Origin: Saprospiraceae bacterium
GTDB taxonomy: Bacteria > Bacteroidota > Bacteroidia > Chitinophagales > Saprospiraceae
Assembly (NCBI GenBank): GCA_022841745.1
Contig: JALHQW010000026.1
Coordinates: 1-64,000, forward strand
Length of the DNA: 64,000 nt
Direction of reading: 5' to 3'
Under the pieces are notes generated by a model. That model saw only the letters and a list, made by a program, of their open reading frames with translations, had not been told where the DNA came from and did not search any database. Positions 45,593 through 54,739 of the stretch are shown here, one piece after another; the stretch's first letter is position 1; each line of letters begins with the position of its first letter. A program made the position numbers and the translations under genes.

Positions 45593-48500
45593 ATGGGCCT
45601 ACCAACCTATTCCTTTCTCCCTTGGCTTCGGCACGGCGTAGCCAATACCATCCAATCTGATGATGTGGAAAATGGCGGGGCCGTGCTTCGTGCCTCCGTC
45701 GAGGTCAAGATGAAAGTGACGGGCGATGTTATCGGCAGCTCCCCGGCATCGCACCCCCTCAACAAGCAAGTACAACTGTACGGCCCTGGCGACGTGGTAG
45801 GCATTGATACCAAAGCCATTGTGAAGGTGGAGCCACGCCATTGGATTACCAATTTTGAACCTAATTACCTGCCTTATATCGAGTTTTACGACGAGGACTT
45901 CCCGTGGCGCTACACGCCAGCTAAGCCGGGTGCGCACCACCGCTTGCGGCCTTGGGTAATGTTGGCCGTGCTAAAACAGGAAGAGTTCGAGGAAGGGAAA
46001 AACATCCTCGGCAAGCCGCTGCCATTCATCAATGTGCTTAAAGAGAGCACCCTGCCATTACCCGACGACCTATGGGCATGGGCGCACGTACACGTAAACC
46101 GCTCCTTGAACGGCAACTCCGCAGCGACCAAAAGTACAGATGCCGCCGCCATCGTCAACCAGCTAAAATCCGTGCTTGCAGAAGACCCGGACCTGGCATC
46201 CTCCCGCATCATTTGCCCTCGGCAATTGGAGGAGAACACCACCTACCATGCCTTCCTCGTCCCAGTATTTGAAAGCGGCAGGTTGGCTGGGTTGGGCAGG
46301 GAGTTTCCGGCAGGGCTGACCGCCACTAAATCGGCTTGGGGCACCTCTGCTGCAGCCGTCGAACTGCCGGTTTACCACCGCTGGCAGTTCAGTACCGGTT
46401 CTGTTGGGGACTTTGAGTACCTCGTGCGGCTGCTAAAGCCTGTAACCGCAAAGCCGGAACTTGGCCGCCGTGACATGGACGCCTCGCAGCCTGGTGCCAA
46501 TTTGCCCGATTGGCAGGAAGCACCTGGAATACCCGCAGGCGAGGAAACGGAAGGCATTTTTAAACTAGGCGGAGCATTGCGAGCGCCGCTTTCGCTGGCC
46601 GATTTCAACAAAATCAAGAAATACGAGCTATGGGCCGAAAATGCCGAGCCTGGCATCCATCCATTTCAGCAAACGATGGCGGCCCTGCTGAACTTGGATG
46701 ACGATTACAAGCAGTTGGCCTCCCAATTGGCCAATCAGCAGAGCGGCCTTTTTGAAGCGCCCACAGACCCCAACGAGCCTGAAGACCTCGACCCAGTCAT
46801 CACTCCTCCCATTTATGGTAAGTGGCACGCCAAGGTGCAACGGCTACTGAAAGAGATGGATGGCACCGATTTGCCCAACCATGAAAATTGGATTCACGAA
46901 CTCAATCTTGACCCACGGTTCAGGACGGCGGCGGGCTTTGGAACAAGTGTGGTACAAAAGAACCAAGAGGACTATATGTTCGATGCTTGGAAACAAATCG
47001 GCGATGTGTTGAAGGGCAACCAAGTCATACGGCAGGGGCAGTTTTCTTTGGCTGCTTCGCTCCAACTTTATGGAAAGCATATCGAGCCAATGAAAGCGGC
47101 GCAGCCCCAGCAGTTCTTTTTCCTCACTGCGCCCGTACATCGTCGTGTCATCACGACGGGCATTTCTTTGCCGCCTGCGGCAAATGTTGGTGTGGCTGTT
47201 GAACAGGTTGACACCTCCGGCGGCATGACCATCAGCCATGCGCTCCGTCATTCGAGGGTATCCCCGGCGGTAGTATCCCCTGCCATGCGGCGCATCCTAA
47301 GGCCCGGCGGCAGGCTGGCAAAGCGACTTGGGTTCACTATTGAAAAGCCAATTTCGGGCATTATTGCTGGCTTGAACGAGGGGCAGCTACACGCCGCCCC
47401 GCCCAAAGCACCCGGCGCTGGAACGCCTACGCTCTCGAAGGACACCAAACAGCCAGCATCCCCACCCACCCAACCTGATTGGCTTACAAACCTCGCCAAC
47501 CAGTATCCAAACCTGCGTTGGATGGTATTGGTGCTGGCCATTTTGCTGGCCTTGCTAATTTACGCGGTGTTGTTCCCGTTGGTCTTAGGCGGCATGCTGG
47601 CCTTGATTGTCCTTTTGGCGGGCTATTATTTGTATTGGCATTTGGGAAAATGGGCAGAAGCAGTATTTGAGCAAAAAACGGTCAACGTAGAATCACTTGA
47701 ACCTGAAACGGTCGAGCAGTTGCCAATGAGGCCGGATTTCGTGTTGCAAATACCTGTGCTAACCCAGCCCGGTCAACCAGTGCTGCCCCCTCCCAGCATC
47801 CCAAGTGGTGGCGGCAGGCCCGACAGCTTTGAGGCTGGCAGCTTCAGGGAAGGACTTTTGGATTTTACATTCTTGATAAAAGAATCAAAGGAGGATGCCG
47901 CCCGGCCACCTAAAATCCGGCTCGACCTCCCAATGCTCGAAGGGGTGATTTTGGACAAAATTCATCCGGTGAAGACCATACCGCCTAAAATAATGGGCAC
48001 TATCAAGCTACCTTCTTGGCTTGTGGCCATATTTAAGGAGGAATTCGAACCGGTGATGGCCTACCCCAAACTCGATTACCCGATGTACAAGCCTTTGGAA
48101 AAGCTCTCCTCGGAGCTTTTCCTGCCCAATATCCGGCTCATTGAAAACAATACCATCTCGTTGCTCAAGACCAATCAAAAGTTTATCGAAAGCTATATGG
48201 TGGGCCTCAACCACGAGTTTGCGAGAGAATTGCTTTGGCGAGAATACCCTACCGACCAGCGGGGGAGCAGCTTCCGGCAGTTTTGGGATGTGAGCACCGT
48301 GCCAAAGCCCGCCAAATTTGAGCCTGCCAACCAAGCCAAGCAGCTGGAAGCCACCTGGCGGGACAAACTTTACGATATTCCTGAAATCCACACTTGGAGC
48401 AAAACCTCGGCCCTGGGCAAACACGACCACCGGGAACTGCCCGGCAAGCCACAAGAAGAGGAAGTGGTGCTGGTCATCAGGGGTGAACTGCTGAAAAAAT

Positions 48501-49138
48501 ACCCTACCGCCGTCATCTACGCCCAAAAGGCAGCGTGGGTGCTCAAACCAGATGGCACAATTGATAAATCGGTTGCCCGTGAGCTGATAACGCTAACTAC
48601 AGCGGACGATGCAGACCTCGAAGATGGGCAAGTAGCAGGTAGCAACCAAAAGCTTAAAACCCCGCTCTACTCCGCAAAAGTGGACCCCGACATCTATTTC
48701 TTCGGCTTCGACCTGACGGTGGAGGAGGTGCAAGGGGCAAAGGGCGACGAACCAGACGCTGCCGACCGTCCAGGTTGGTTTTTCGTCATCAAGGAGCGGC
48801 CCGGTGAGCCTCGCTTTGGCTTGGACATTGACAAAGAGGACAACGAACTGAACGGGTGGAACGAACTCTCGTGGAAGCATGTGACCATCGTGAACGGAAC
48901 GCTGGACGTGGGTGGGAGTGCCCCCAACGTCACGCTCGTAACCCCAACCAAGGATATTGGTGAATCGGACAAATCTTTTTCAGAGCGCACCAAGCAGTTC
49001 ACCGAGGACAGCGCAATGACTTGGAGCGAGCACACCAATGCTTCGGAACTGGCCTATATCCTGTACCAAGTGCCAGTACTAGTGGCCGTACATGGTGCGG
49101 AAATGCTGCCATCCGATTTGGCACCGGGCGATTTTTAG
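45593..49138 (+). CDS. Giant-protein cluster gene 5: 1181-residue protein with central membrane pair
   Basis: MGLPTYSFLPWLRHGVA begins a large domain with YLPYIEFYDEDFPWRYTPA and HRLRPWVMLAVLKQ, landmarks that I recall from large proteins beside DUF6603 in other phyla. Near residues 640-690 are two membrane helices (WMVLVLAILLALLIYAVLFP; MLALIVLLAGYYLYWHLGKW), unique in the cluster. A Pro-rich linker (PVLPPPSIPSGGG) leads to a second hydrophilic domain. No signal peptide. The ATG at 45593 is preferred to the TTG at 45572. It may anchor the complex to the inner membrane. Confidence 0.65.
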   Translation: MGLPTYSFLPWLRHGVANTIQSDDVENGGAVLRASVEVKMKVTGDVIGSSPASHPLNKQVQLYGPGDVVGIDTKAIVKVEPRHWITNFEPNYLPYIEFYDEDFPWRYTPAKPGAHHRLRPWVMLAVLKQEEFEEGKNILGKPLPFINVLKESTLPLPDDLWAWAHVHVNRSLNGNSAATKSTDAAAIVNQLKSVLAEDPDLASSRIICPRQLEENTTYHAFLVPVFESGRLAGLGREFPAGLTATKSAWGTSAAAVELPVYHRWQFSTGSVGDFEYLVRLLKPVTAKPELGRRDMDASQPGANLPDWQEAPGIPAGEETEGIFKLGGALRAPLSLADFNKIKKYELWAENAEPGIHPFQQTMAALLNLDDDYKQLASQLANQQSGLFEAPTDPNEPEDLDPVITPPIYGKWHAKVQRLLKEMDGTDLPNHENWIHELNLDPRFRTAAGFGTSVVQKNQEDYMFDAWKQIGDVLKGNQVIRQGQFSLAASLQLYGKHIEPMKAAQPQQFFFLTAPVHRRVITTGISLPPAANVGVAVEQVDTSGGMTISHALRHSRVSPAVVSPAMRRILRPGGRLAKRLGFTIEKPISGIIAGLNEGQLHAAPPKAPGAGTPTLSKDTKQPASPPTQPDWLTNLANQYPNLRWMVLVLAILLALLIYAVLFPLVLGGMLALIVLLAGYYLYWHLGKWAEAVFEQKTVNVESLEPETVEQLPMRPDFVLQIPVLTQPGQPVLPPPSIPSGGGRPDSFEAGSFREGLLDFTFLIKESKEDAARPPKIRLDLPMLEGVILDKIHPVKTIPPKIMGTIKLPSWLVAIFKEEFEPVMAYPKLDYPMYKPLEKLSSELFLPNIRLIENNTISLLKTNQKFIESYMVGLNHEFARELLWREYPTDQRGSSFRQFWDVSTVPKPAKFEPANQAKQLEATWRDKLYDIPEIHTWSKTSALGKHDHRELPGKPQEEEVVLVIRGELLKKYPTAVIYAQKAAWVLKPDGTIDKSVARELITLTTADDADLEDGQVAGSNQKLKTPLYSAKVDPDIYFFGFDLTVEEVQGAKGDEPDAADRPGWFFVIKERPGEPRFGLDIDKEDNELNGWNELSWKHVTIVNGTLDVGGSAPNVTLVTPTKDIGESDKSFSERTKQFTEDSAMTWSEHTNASELAYILYQVPVLVAVHGAEMLPSDLAPGDF

Positions 49139-49192
49139 TGCTGGATTTTATGTGATGATATTGAACAAAAATTAAGAAAAAACAACGCCACC

Positions 49193-52100
49193 ATGGCAGA
49201 TTTTGAACAACTAAAGCAACAGCAAGACGAGGTGCGAAATGCAAGCCTTCAGTCGGCAAGGGCCAAGGAAAGGGAACGGACCTTGCTGGCCCAGGCTGCC
49301 GAACTTCGGCGCAGCACAGGCTCTGACGACCCACATGCCCAAGCGGAAATCAACCGCCTTGAAGCCTTGGCCAAAAGGGCTGGGTCGGAACGGCGCCGTG
49401 CCTTGGAAGAACTCAATGCTGGGAAGGGCCGACTCGATGGGCTTTGGGCTGATTTGCTGCCATTGACCGACCCCACTGAACGGATTTCGGGTTGGAGCGA
49501 CCGCACGCCAATTTTACTTTTTCCGGTGCGGCTCGAAACACGTTTCAAGAAGGTGGCCGTGCCTGGGGCCAATAACTTGACCGACCAGCTGTGGCTACGC
49601 ATTTACCCAGACGATTGCTTGGTGGACACATTTGAAGAAGACCTGATGGAGCAGGAACGCAAGAATGCCCGCCGTTACTGGGCCATGCATTGGGCAGCAG
49701 CAGGCGATGAAGCAAAACAAAGGGCAGCTTGGAGGGAATTAGTTGCCTCGCATGGGTCTGGCAGGTCGGGCTATGTGATTGCAAACTACCAGCCATTGAA
49801 CCCAGCGGAAGCCCCTTCCGAACCCGCAGTCCCTGGTGAGTTTCACCTCGTCATACCCGCACAAGTGAACGAACCGTTGGGTGCCGACGCTGATGCAGTT
49901 GCCAATTTTTGGAAGGCGGTTTTTGCGAAGCAGGAGAGCAAAAACAACGCCTCTGAATTGGCCAAAAAATACCAACCCGCCAATTTGGACGCCACCGTTG
50001 CTGAAGGCACCACGGTCAAAGTCACCTATGTTCGCTTCCCCGAATTTGGAACAGAAGACTCAAAACCATTCTCTTGGTCGGAAGCGCCAAAGGCAAAGCT
50101 GCTACCGGAGCGGTTCGTCTTCCTGGGGTTTCAAGGCAATAACCCAAACCCAACTGTTACGAAAATTGGCAACCTCGTGAAAGGGCCGCTGCCCGTTGGC
50201 CCCAACCCCAGTGCTACGCAAGAAGAGCAATTTGCTCCTGACGCCGACGGCGACCTCATCGTGCCGGAAGAGCTTCGCTGGATGACCGATTTTGAAGAGG
50301 CTGAGGTGAAGGGTATGGCCATTCGCATCCCCCTCGACACCGTGACCGCTTTGAGGGGCTTCGACAGGGTGCTGGTACTGGGCGTAAGGCTCGGCAGCAA
50401 CCAGCAGCAAGGCCGTGATGAATTGAACGAACTGCTGAACCACCACTTGTTTGGACGTTCTGGCTTCGCCATTGTGCCGCAAGGCACACCCACCAATAAC
50501 ACGGAAGATACCAATTCGGGCTACTCCCGTGCCGACGACCCCGACGAGAGTTTCCCTATCTTCGTAAAACAGCGTACCCAGTTCGACTATACTGCTGATG
50601 ACCGCCAAAAAACAGATGGGCAGCGGCTTGCCGAAGCGCTCGGCCTGCCCTTCAAGCTGCTCCAGCACACCCCAAACGCCGACCAAAGGGATAGGGCCGA
50701 AGCGATGGCCATGAACGACGCACTTTTTCCCGCCACAATGGGATATTGGATGCAAAAACTGATGAACCCGGTTTTCAAAAACGAAAGGCTGATGGTGGAG
50801 CGCACCCGGCAATTTTTTACCGACCATGTTAGTGGCCGTGGTGCACTGCCCGCTATTAGGGTAGGCCGGCAACCTTATGGCATCCAATTGGCGACGGCTT
50901 ATTCAAAGGCGGCTTGGCTGCCTTCGTCAAATACAGCGGTTGCCAACAACTTCCAGCGGGATGGCTACCTACGAGAGCTTTACGAATTGTTGATGAAGCT
51001 CGATGCAAAATGGAAGGAAATGGCTCAAAACGTACCGCATGTTGGCCGCCCTTCCGACAATCCCCAACAGCAACTGCTCGACATTGTTGACCTTCATCCT
51101 GCTTCCGTGGAATACCATGCCCGGCACAGCATGAGCGTATTCTTTTTGTACAATTATTTTTATTTCACGGGGATTTCGTTCGGCCTTTGGGCCGACCTCA
51201 TCAGGATGTTTTTCCTCATGGCCGCCGAACAATTGCTGAGGCAACTTGGCTACCAAGGGAGGGAACTGCCGAAGTTGTTTGAGCATTACCACACCGATGG
51301 CCAAAACCGCCTCAACGGCCCCATCGTGGACGACAGGCCCGCTTCTGAAAAAGACCTCATCCGTTCCTACACAGCAGACAACAAAAATTATATCCAATGG
51401 CTGGCCGAGGCGGTAAGCGATTACGATGACAAGTTGCTGCCGCAAGCTGGGCTTGCCGAGCGGCCCCGTGCACTGCTTTACCTATTGTTGCGCCATGCCA
51501 TCATCGAGGCTTATGACAATGCCGGGCACCAGGCAAGACTTGACGCCAAAGTGGTGGAGCCAGCTACCTATTTTAACAATATTGCCGTTGAGCCAAACTT
51601 CTTGCACATCAAGGCCGAGGCACAGTCCGAAAGTCGGTTTGCGCACCTTTTGGCCACCGAGCCAGCAGTGACCGGCAACGGGGTGCCGCTGGGTCGTTTT
51701 TTGGGTCAAGAAGTGGCCAAACAGGTGTCCGTAGTGCCAGCCGTACATGCACTAAAGCGCATGAAGGCAGATTTGGAAACCCTCCAAAACCTGCCCACAG
51801 CAAGGCTGGAGCGCCTGCTCGCCGAGCATGTGGATTGTTGCACCTACCGACACGATGCCTGGGTACAAGGCTTTATGGATCTGCAACTCTCCTTGCTGCG
51901 ATCCAACCTCGGCGATGATGCGCCCATTGAAGGGGAGGAGGAGGAATTCGAAGGAAGCGGTGTATTTCTTGGTGCATTCGGTTGGATTGAAAACCTTCGG
52001 CCAGAGGGCAAACAACCGCAGCCTGTCCAGCTTGACAGAGAACTGACAAAGGTATTCCAACGGCCCGGCGACCTCCCACTTACCAGTGATGATACCAACC

Positions 52101-54712
52101 ATGGGTACATACATGCCCCATCGCTAAACCATGCAGTGACGGCGGCGGTACTTCGCAACGGTTACCTTAGCAATGCCACGCCCACCCAGCCCGACTTATT
52201 GGCCATAAACCTATCCAGCGAGCGGGTGCGCAAGGCGATGGAAACCTTGGAAGGCATTCGAAATGGCCAATCGCTCGGCGCACTGCTCGGCTACCGCTTT
52301 GAGCGTAGCTTGCACGATGCCGACCCGGCCATGTTCGTTTTTTCTTACCAGCTTCGCAAAGCATTCCCATTGGTGGCCAATAGGCTTGCCAATACAAGAG
52401 ACACTGACCCTGCTGCCCAAGAGGCCATCGCTGCCCGCAACGTGGTGGATGGTTATGCTGTGGTCAAAAAGGCGTTGGCCAATGGCAATACTCCCAATTT
52501 CAGTTTCCTCACAACGGCACTAACCGACCCCGTACCATCCGGTGCGCAGCGCGCCATCATCGAAAATGTCATCAAAGACCTTATTGATATACACGATGCA
52601 CTGTCGGACCTGAGCATTGCGGAAAGCGTCCACCAAGTTACCCAAGGCAATTACGACCGGGCCGCTGCCAATCTCGATGCCTACAGCAATGCCACTTTCC
52701 CGCAAACCCCCGATGTGGTCATCACGCCCCGTTCCGGTACGACGCTCACGCACCGGGTAGGCATCCAGCTTGATAGCCAAGCAGTTGCCCAGCCCGCAGA
52801 CAACCCCCGCACCCGGGCCGAGCCTTCCTTGGCAAAATGGATGGAAAATATTTTGCCCAATATGTCGGGAATAGCCGTGTTGGTTGAGGTGCAAAACCCA
52901 GGCGACCCAGCACCGCCCATGCTGCCTTTTGTCCTAACGCTCCAGCAGCTTGGGCTTCAACCGCTCGACCTCCTATATATGCTCGACTTCGACAGCGATG
53001 CAGCACTTGGGGCCTTGGATGAATTGCTACTGAAATTTGTGCTTGCGCAACCGGGGGTTCACGCAAACGCCAAGGTGACTATCCAATACACCTTGCCAGT
53101 CGTGCAGGCCGGCATTGTGGCCACGATATTTGAAGTAGCGCCGTTGCTGCGCAGCCTTCGGCAAATTGTCTTGGGATCGAGGCCACTGCTGGCTTCCGAT
53201 CTTGCGCAGCCAACCGAGGCTTCGACCATTCATACTTCTTTCATTGATAAGGCGAGGATTCAAAACGTGCTGCCCAATACGGCGCCGCTTGATGCCTTGG
53301 ATGCCGATTTGGCAAATCCAGCCTTGGGCATTGACCAAAAAATTGATGGCCTTGCGGATACATTCCGTCAAATTGGGCTGTATGGCGTTGCAGAATCTGG
53401 ATTTGGATTTGCCTACCAATGGAAGAACGGACAGTATGCCGCATTGCTGAAAAAACTGGAGGAACGAATTGACAATTGGAACAAGAAGTTGGCGGAATTC
53501 GACGATATCATGGCCAATGAGGTGCCGATTGCAGCAAGCGATGAGGATAAGATTAGTTCCCTTCGCAAGGCAGAGGCGCTGGTTTCATCCGAGTTCATTG
53601 CCCCGCTGCCAGCCCTTATCCAATACGAAACCGATGTGGTTCAAAAAGGGGTAGTATTCGGCCAAAAAAGGGATGCATTGGAAAATCTTTGGAAAAACCC
53701 GCCAGCCACGCTTCAGCAATTTTATGACGACGTCCAAGCCGAGTTGCCCCTGTCGCAGCTCGACCCAGTGGCCTTCCACTTAGACGACGAACAGGCCGAG
53801 GTGCAGCGATTTGTCCAAAAAATGGCAGAGCAAGCATCGGCCCTGAAAGCCAACCTCCTTGCCCGAAATGCCCAGGCAAATGACCGCATCGTGGAATACG
53901 ATGACCCATCCACCAAACCCGAACGGCGTAGCGAAGCCATGAAGGAAGCTGGCAAAGTCCTGTTCGGCGAGGATTTTCTTTTGATTGCTCATTTTGATGT
54001 GGCGACGGCCCAAGCTCAAGAATGGCAGAATTCGTTGGCCGCCAAGAACCAAGTATTGGCATTCCAGACCGCAAAAGGCGATGACTTCCCGGTGGACACT
54101 TGGTTCTACGGCTCGGCAAGGGTGCGTGAGAAATTGGCCCACCTTGAAAACGCCATGATGCTGGCGGAGGGCTTCAAGCCGGGCATGGCCAGTTTGGAGA
54201 TTTTGCCCACACAGTTTCCGTTCCGCAATTGGACACCAGATCCCATTGCCAACCCTGGTATAGAGGAGCCAGAACCTTGGCTTGCATTGGAATGGCCAGC
54301 CGCTTATAAGGTGACCGAGGAAAAACTGCTGTATTCCGCCCACTATGCCACCGCTTTCAACCCGGCTACCCGCCAATGTGGCCTACTGCTTGACGAGTGG
54401 ACCGAGGTTGTGCCCGCACGAGAGGAAACTACCGGACTCGCCTTCCACTATGACCGACCGAACAATGAGCCACCACAGGCATGGCTCCTTGCGATGGCGC
54501 CTACCATCGGGAGAAACTGGACTTGGGAGGCCTTGGTACAGGCAATACAAGAAACCCTCGACCTCGCAAAGCAGCGGGCGGTCGAGCCAGCCCAAGTTGA
54601 AGCCACTCCCTTGGGAGTGTTCAGCCCTGCCACCGTTTTCCCAGTCACGCCTTGGGCCATCACGCCTTCGCTGAACTTGAATTTTGTAAACAAGCAGGTA
54701 TTGACTTTTTGA
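49193..54712 (+). CDS. Giant-protein cluster gene 6: 1839-residue protein
   Basis: The largest protein here. Residues 1-80 are a coiled coil (QQQDEVRNASLQSARAKERE). Landmarks: ILLFPVRLETRFKK, LWLRIYPDDCLVDTFEEDL, ALPAIRVGRQPYGIQLA, PNMSGIAVLVEVQNP and, near the end, CGLLLDEWTEVVPAREETTG with AFHYDRPNNEPPQAW. I recall the same landmarks in large unnamed proteins of actinomycetes and cyanobacteria, so the family is probably widespread. No signal peptide, membrane helix or enzyme motif recognised. Function unknown. Confidence 0.7.
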   Translation: MADFEQLKQQQDEVRNASLQSARAKERERTLLAQAAELRRSTGSDDPHAQAEINRLEALAKRAGSERRRALEELNAGKGRLDGLWADLLPLTDPTERISGWSDRTPILLFPVRLETRFKKVAVPGANNLTDQLWLRIYPDDCLVDTFEEDLMEQERKNARRYWAMHWAAAGDEAKQRAAWRELVASHGSGRSGYVIANYQPLNPAEAPSEPAVPGEFHLVIPAQVNEPLGADADAVANFWKAVFAKQESKNNASELAKKYQPANLDATVAEGTTVKVTYVRFPEFGTEDSKPFSWSEAPKAKLLPERFVFLGFQGNNPNPTVTKIGNLVKGPLPVGPNPSATQEEQFAPDADGDLIVPEELRWMTDFEEAEVKGMAIRIPLDTVTALRGFDRVLVLGVRLGSNQQQGRDELNELLNHHLFGRSGFAIVPQGTPTNNTEDTNSGYSRADDPDESFPIFVKQRTQFDYTADDRQKTDGQRLAEALGLPFKLLQHTPNADQRDRAEAMAMNDALFPATMGYWMQKLMNPVFKNERLMVERTRQFFTDHVSGRGALPAIRVGRQPYGIQLATAYSKAAWLPSSNTAVANNFQRDGYLRELYELLMKLDAKWKEMAQNVPHVGRPSDNPQQQLLDIVDLHPASVEYHARHSMSVFFLYNYFYFTGISFGLWADLIRMFFLMAAEQLLRQLGYQGRELPKLFEHYHTDGQNRLNGPIVDDRPASEKDLIRSYTADNKNYIQWLAEAVSDYDDKLLPQAGLAERPRALLYLLLRHAIIEAYDNAGHQARLDAKVVEPATYFNNIAVEPNFLHIKAEAQSESRFAHLLATEPAVTGNGVPLGRFLGQEVAKQVSVVPAVHALKRMKADLETLQNLPTARLERLLAEHVDCCTYRHDAWVQGFMDLQLSLLRSNLGDDAPIEGEEEEFEGSGVFLGAFGWIENLRPEGKQPQPVQLDRELTKVFQRPGDLPLTSDDTNHGYIHAPSLNHAVTAAVLRNGYLSNATPTQPDLLAINLSSERVRKAMETLEGIRNGQSLGALLGYRFERSLHDADPAMFVFSYQLRKAFPLVANRLANTRDTDPAAQEAIAARNVVDGYAVVKKALANGNTPNFSFLTTALTDPVPSGAQRAIIENVIKDLIDIHDALSDLSIAESVHQVTQGNYDRAAANLDAYSNATFPQTPDVVITPRSGTTLTHRVGIQLDSQAVAQPADNPRTRAEPSLAKWMENILPNMSGIAVLVEVQNPGDPAPPMLPFVLTLQQLGLQPLDLLYMLDFDSDAALGALDELLLKFVLAQPGVHANAKVTIQYTLPVVQAGIVATIFEVAPLLRSLRQIVLGSRPLLASDLAQPTEASTIHTSFIDKARIQNVLPNTAPLDALDADLANPALGIDQKIDGLADTFRQIGLYGVAESGFGFAYQWKNGQYAALLKKLEERIDNWNKKLAEFDDIMANEVPIAASDEDKISSLRKAEALVSSEFIAPLPALIQYETDVVQKGVVFGQKRDALENLWKNPPATLQQFYDDVQAELPLSQLDPVAFHLDDEQAEVQRFVQKMAEQASALKANLLARNAQANDRIVEYDDPSTKPERRSEAMKEAGKVLFGEDFLLIAHFDVATAQAQEWQNSLAAKNQVLAFQTAKGDDFPVDTWFYGSARVREKLAHLENAMMLAEGFKPGMASLEILPTQFPFRNWTPDPIANPGIEEPEPWLALEWPAAYKVTEEKLLYSAHYATAFNPATRQCGLLLDEWTEVVPAREETTGLAFHYDRPNNEPPQAWLLAMAPTIGRNWTWEALVQAIQETLDLAKQRAVEPAQVEATPLGVFSPATVFPVTPWAITPSLNLNFVNKQVLTF

Positions 54713-54739
54713 AAAAGTGAATACTAAAAAAACGCATTT

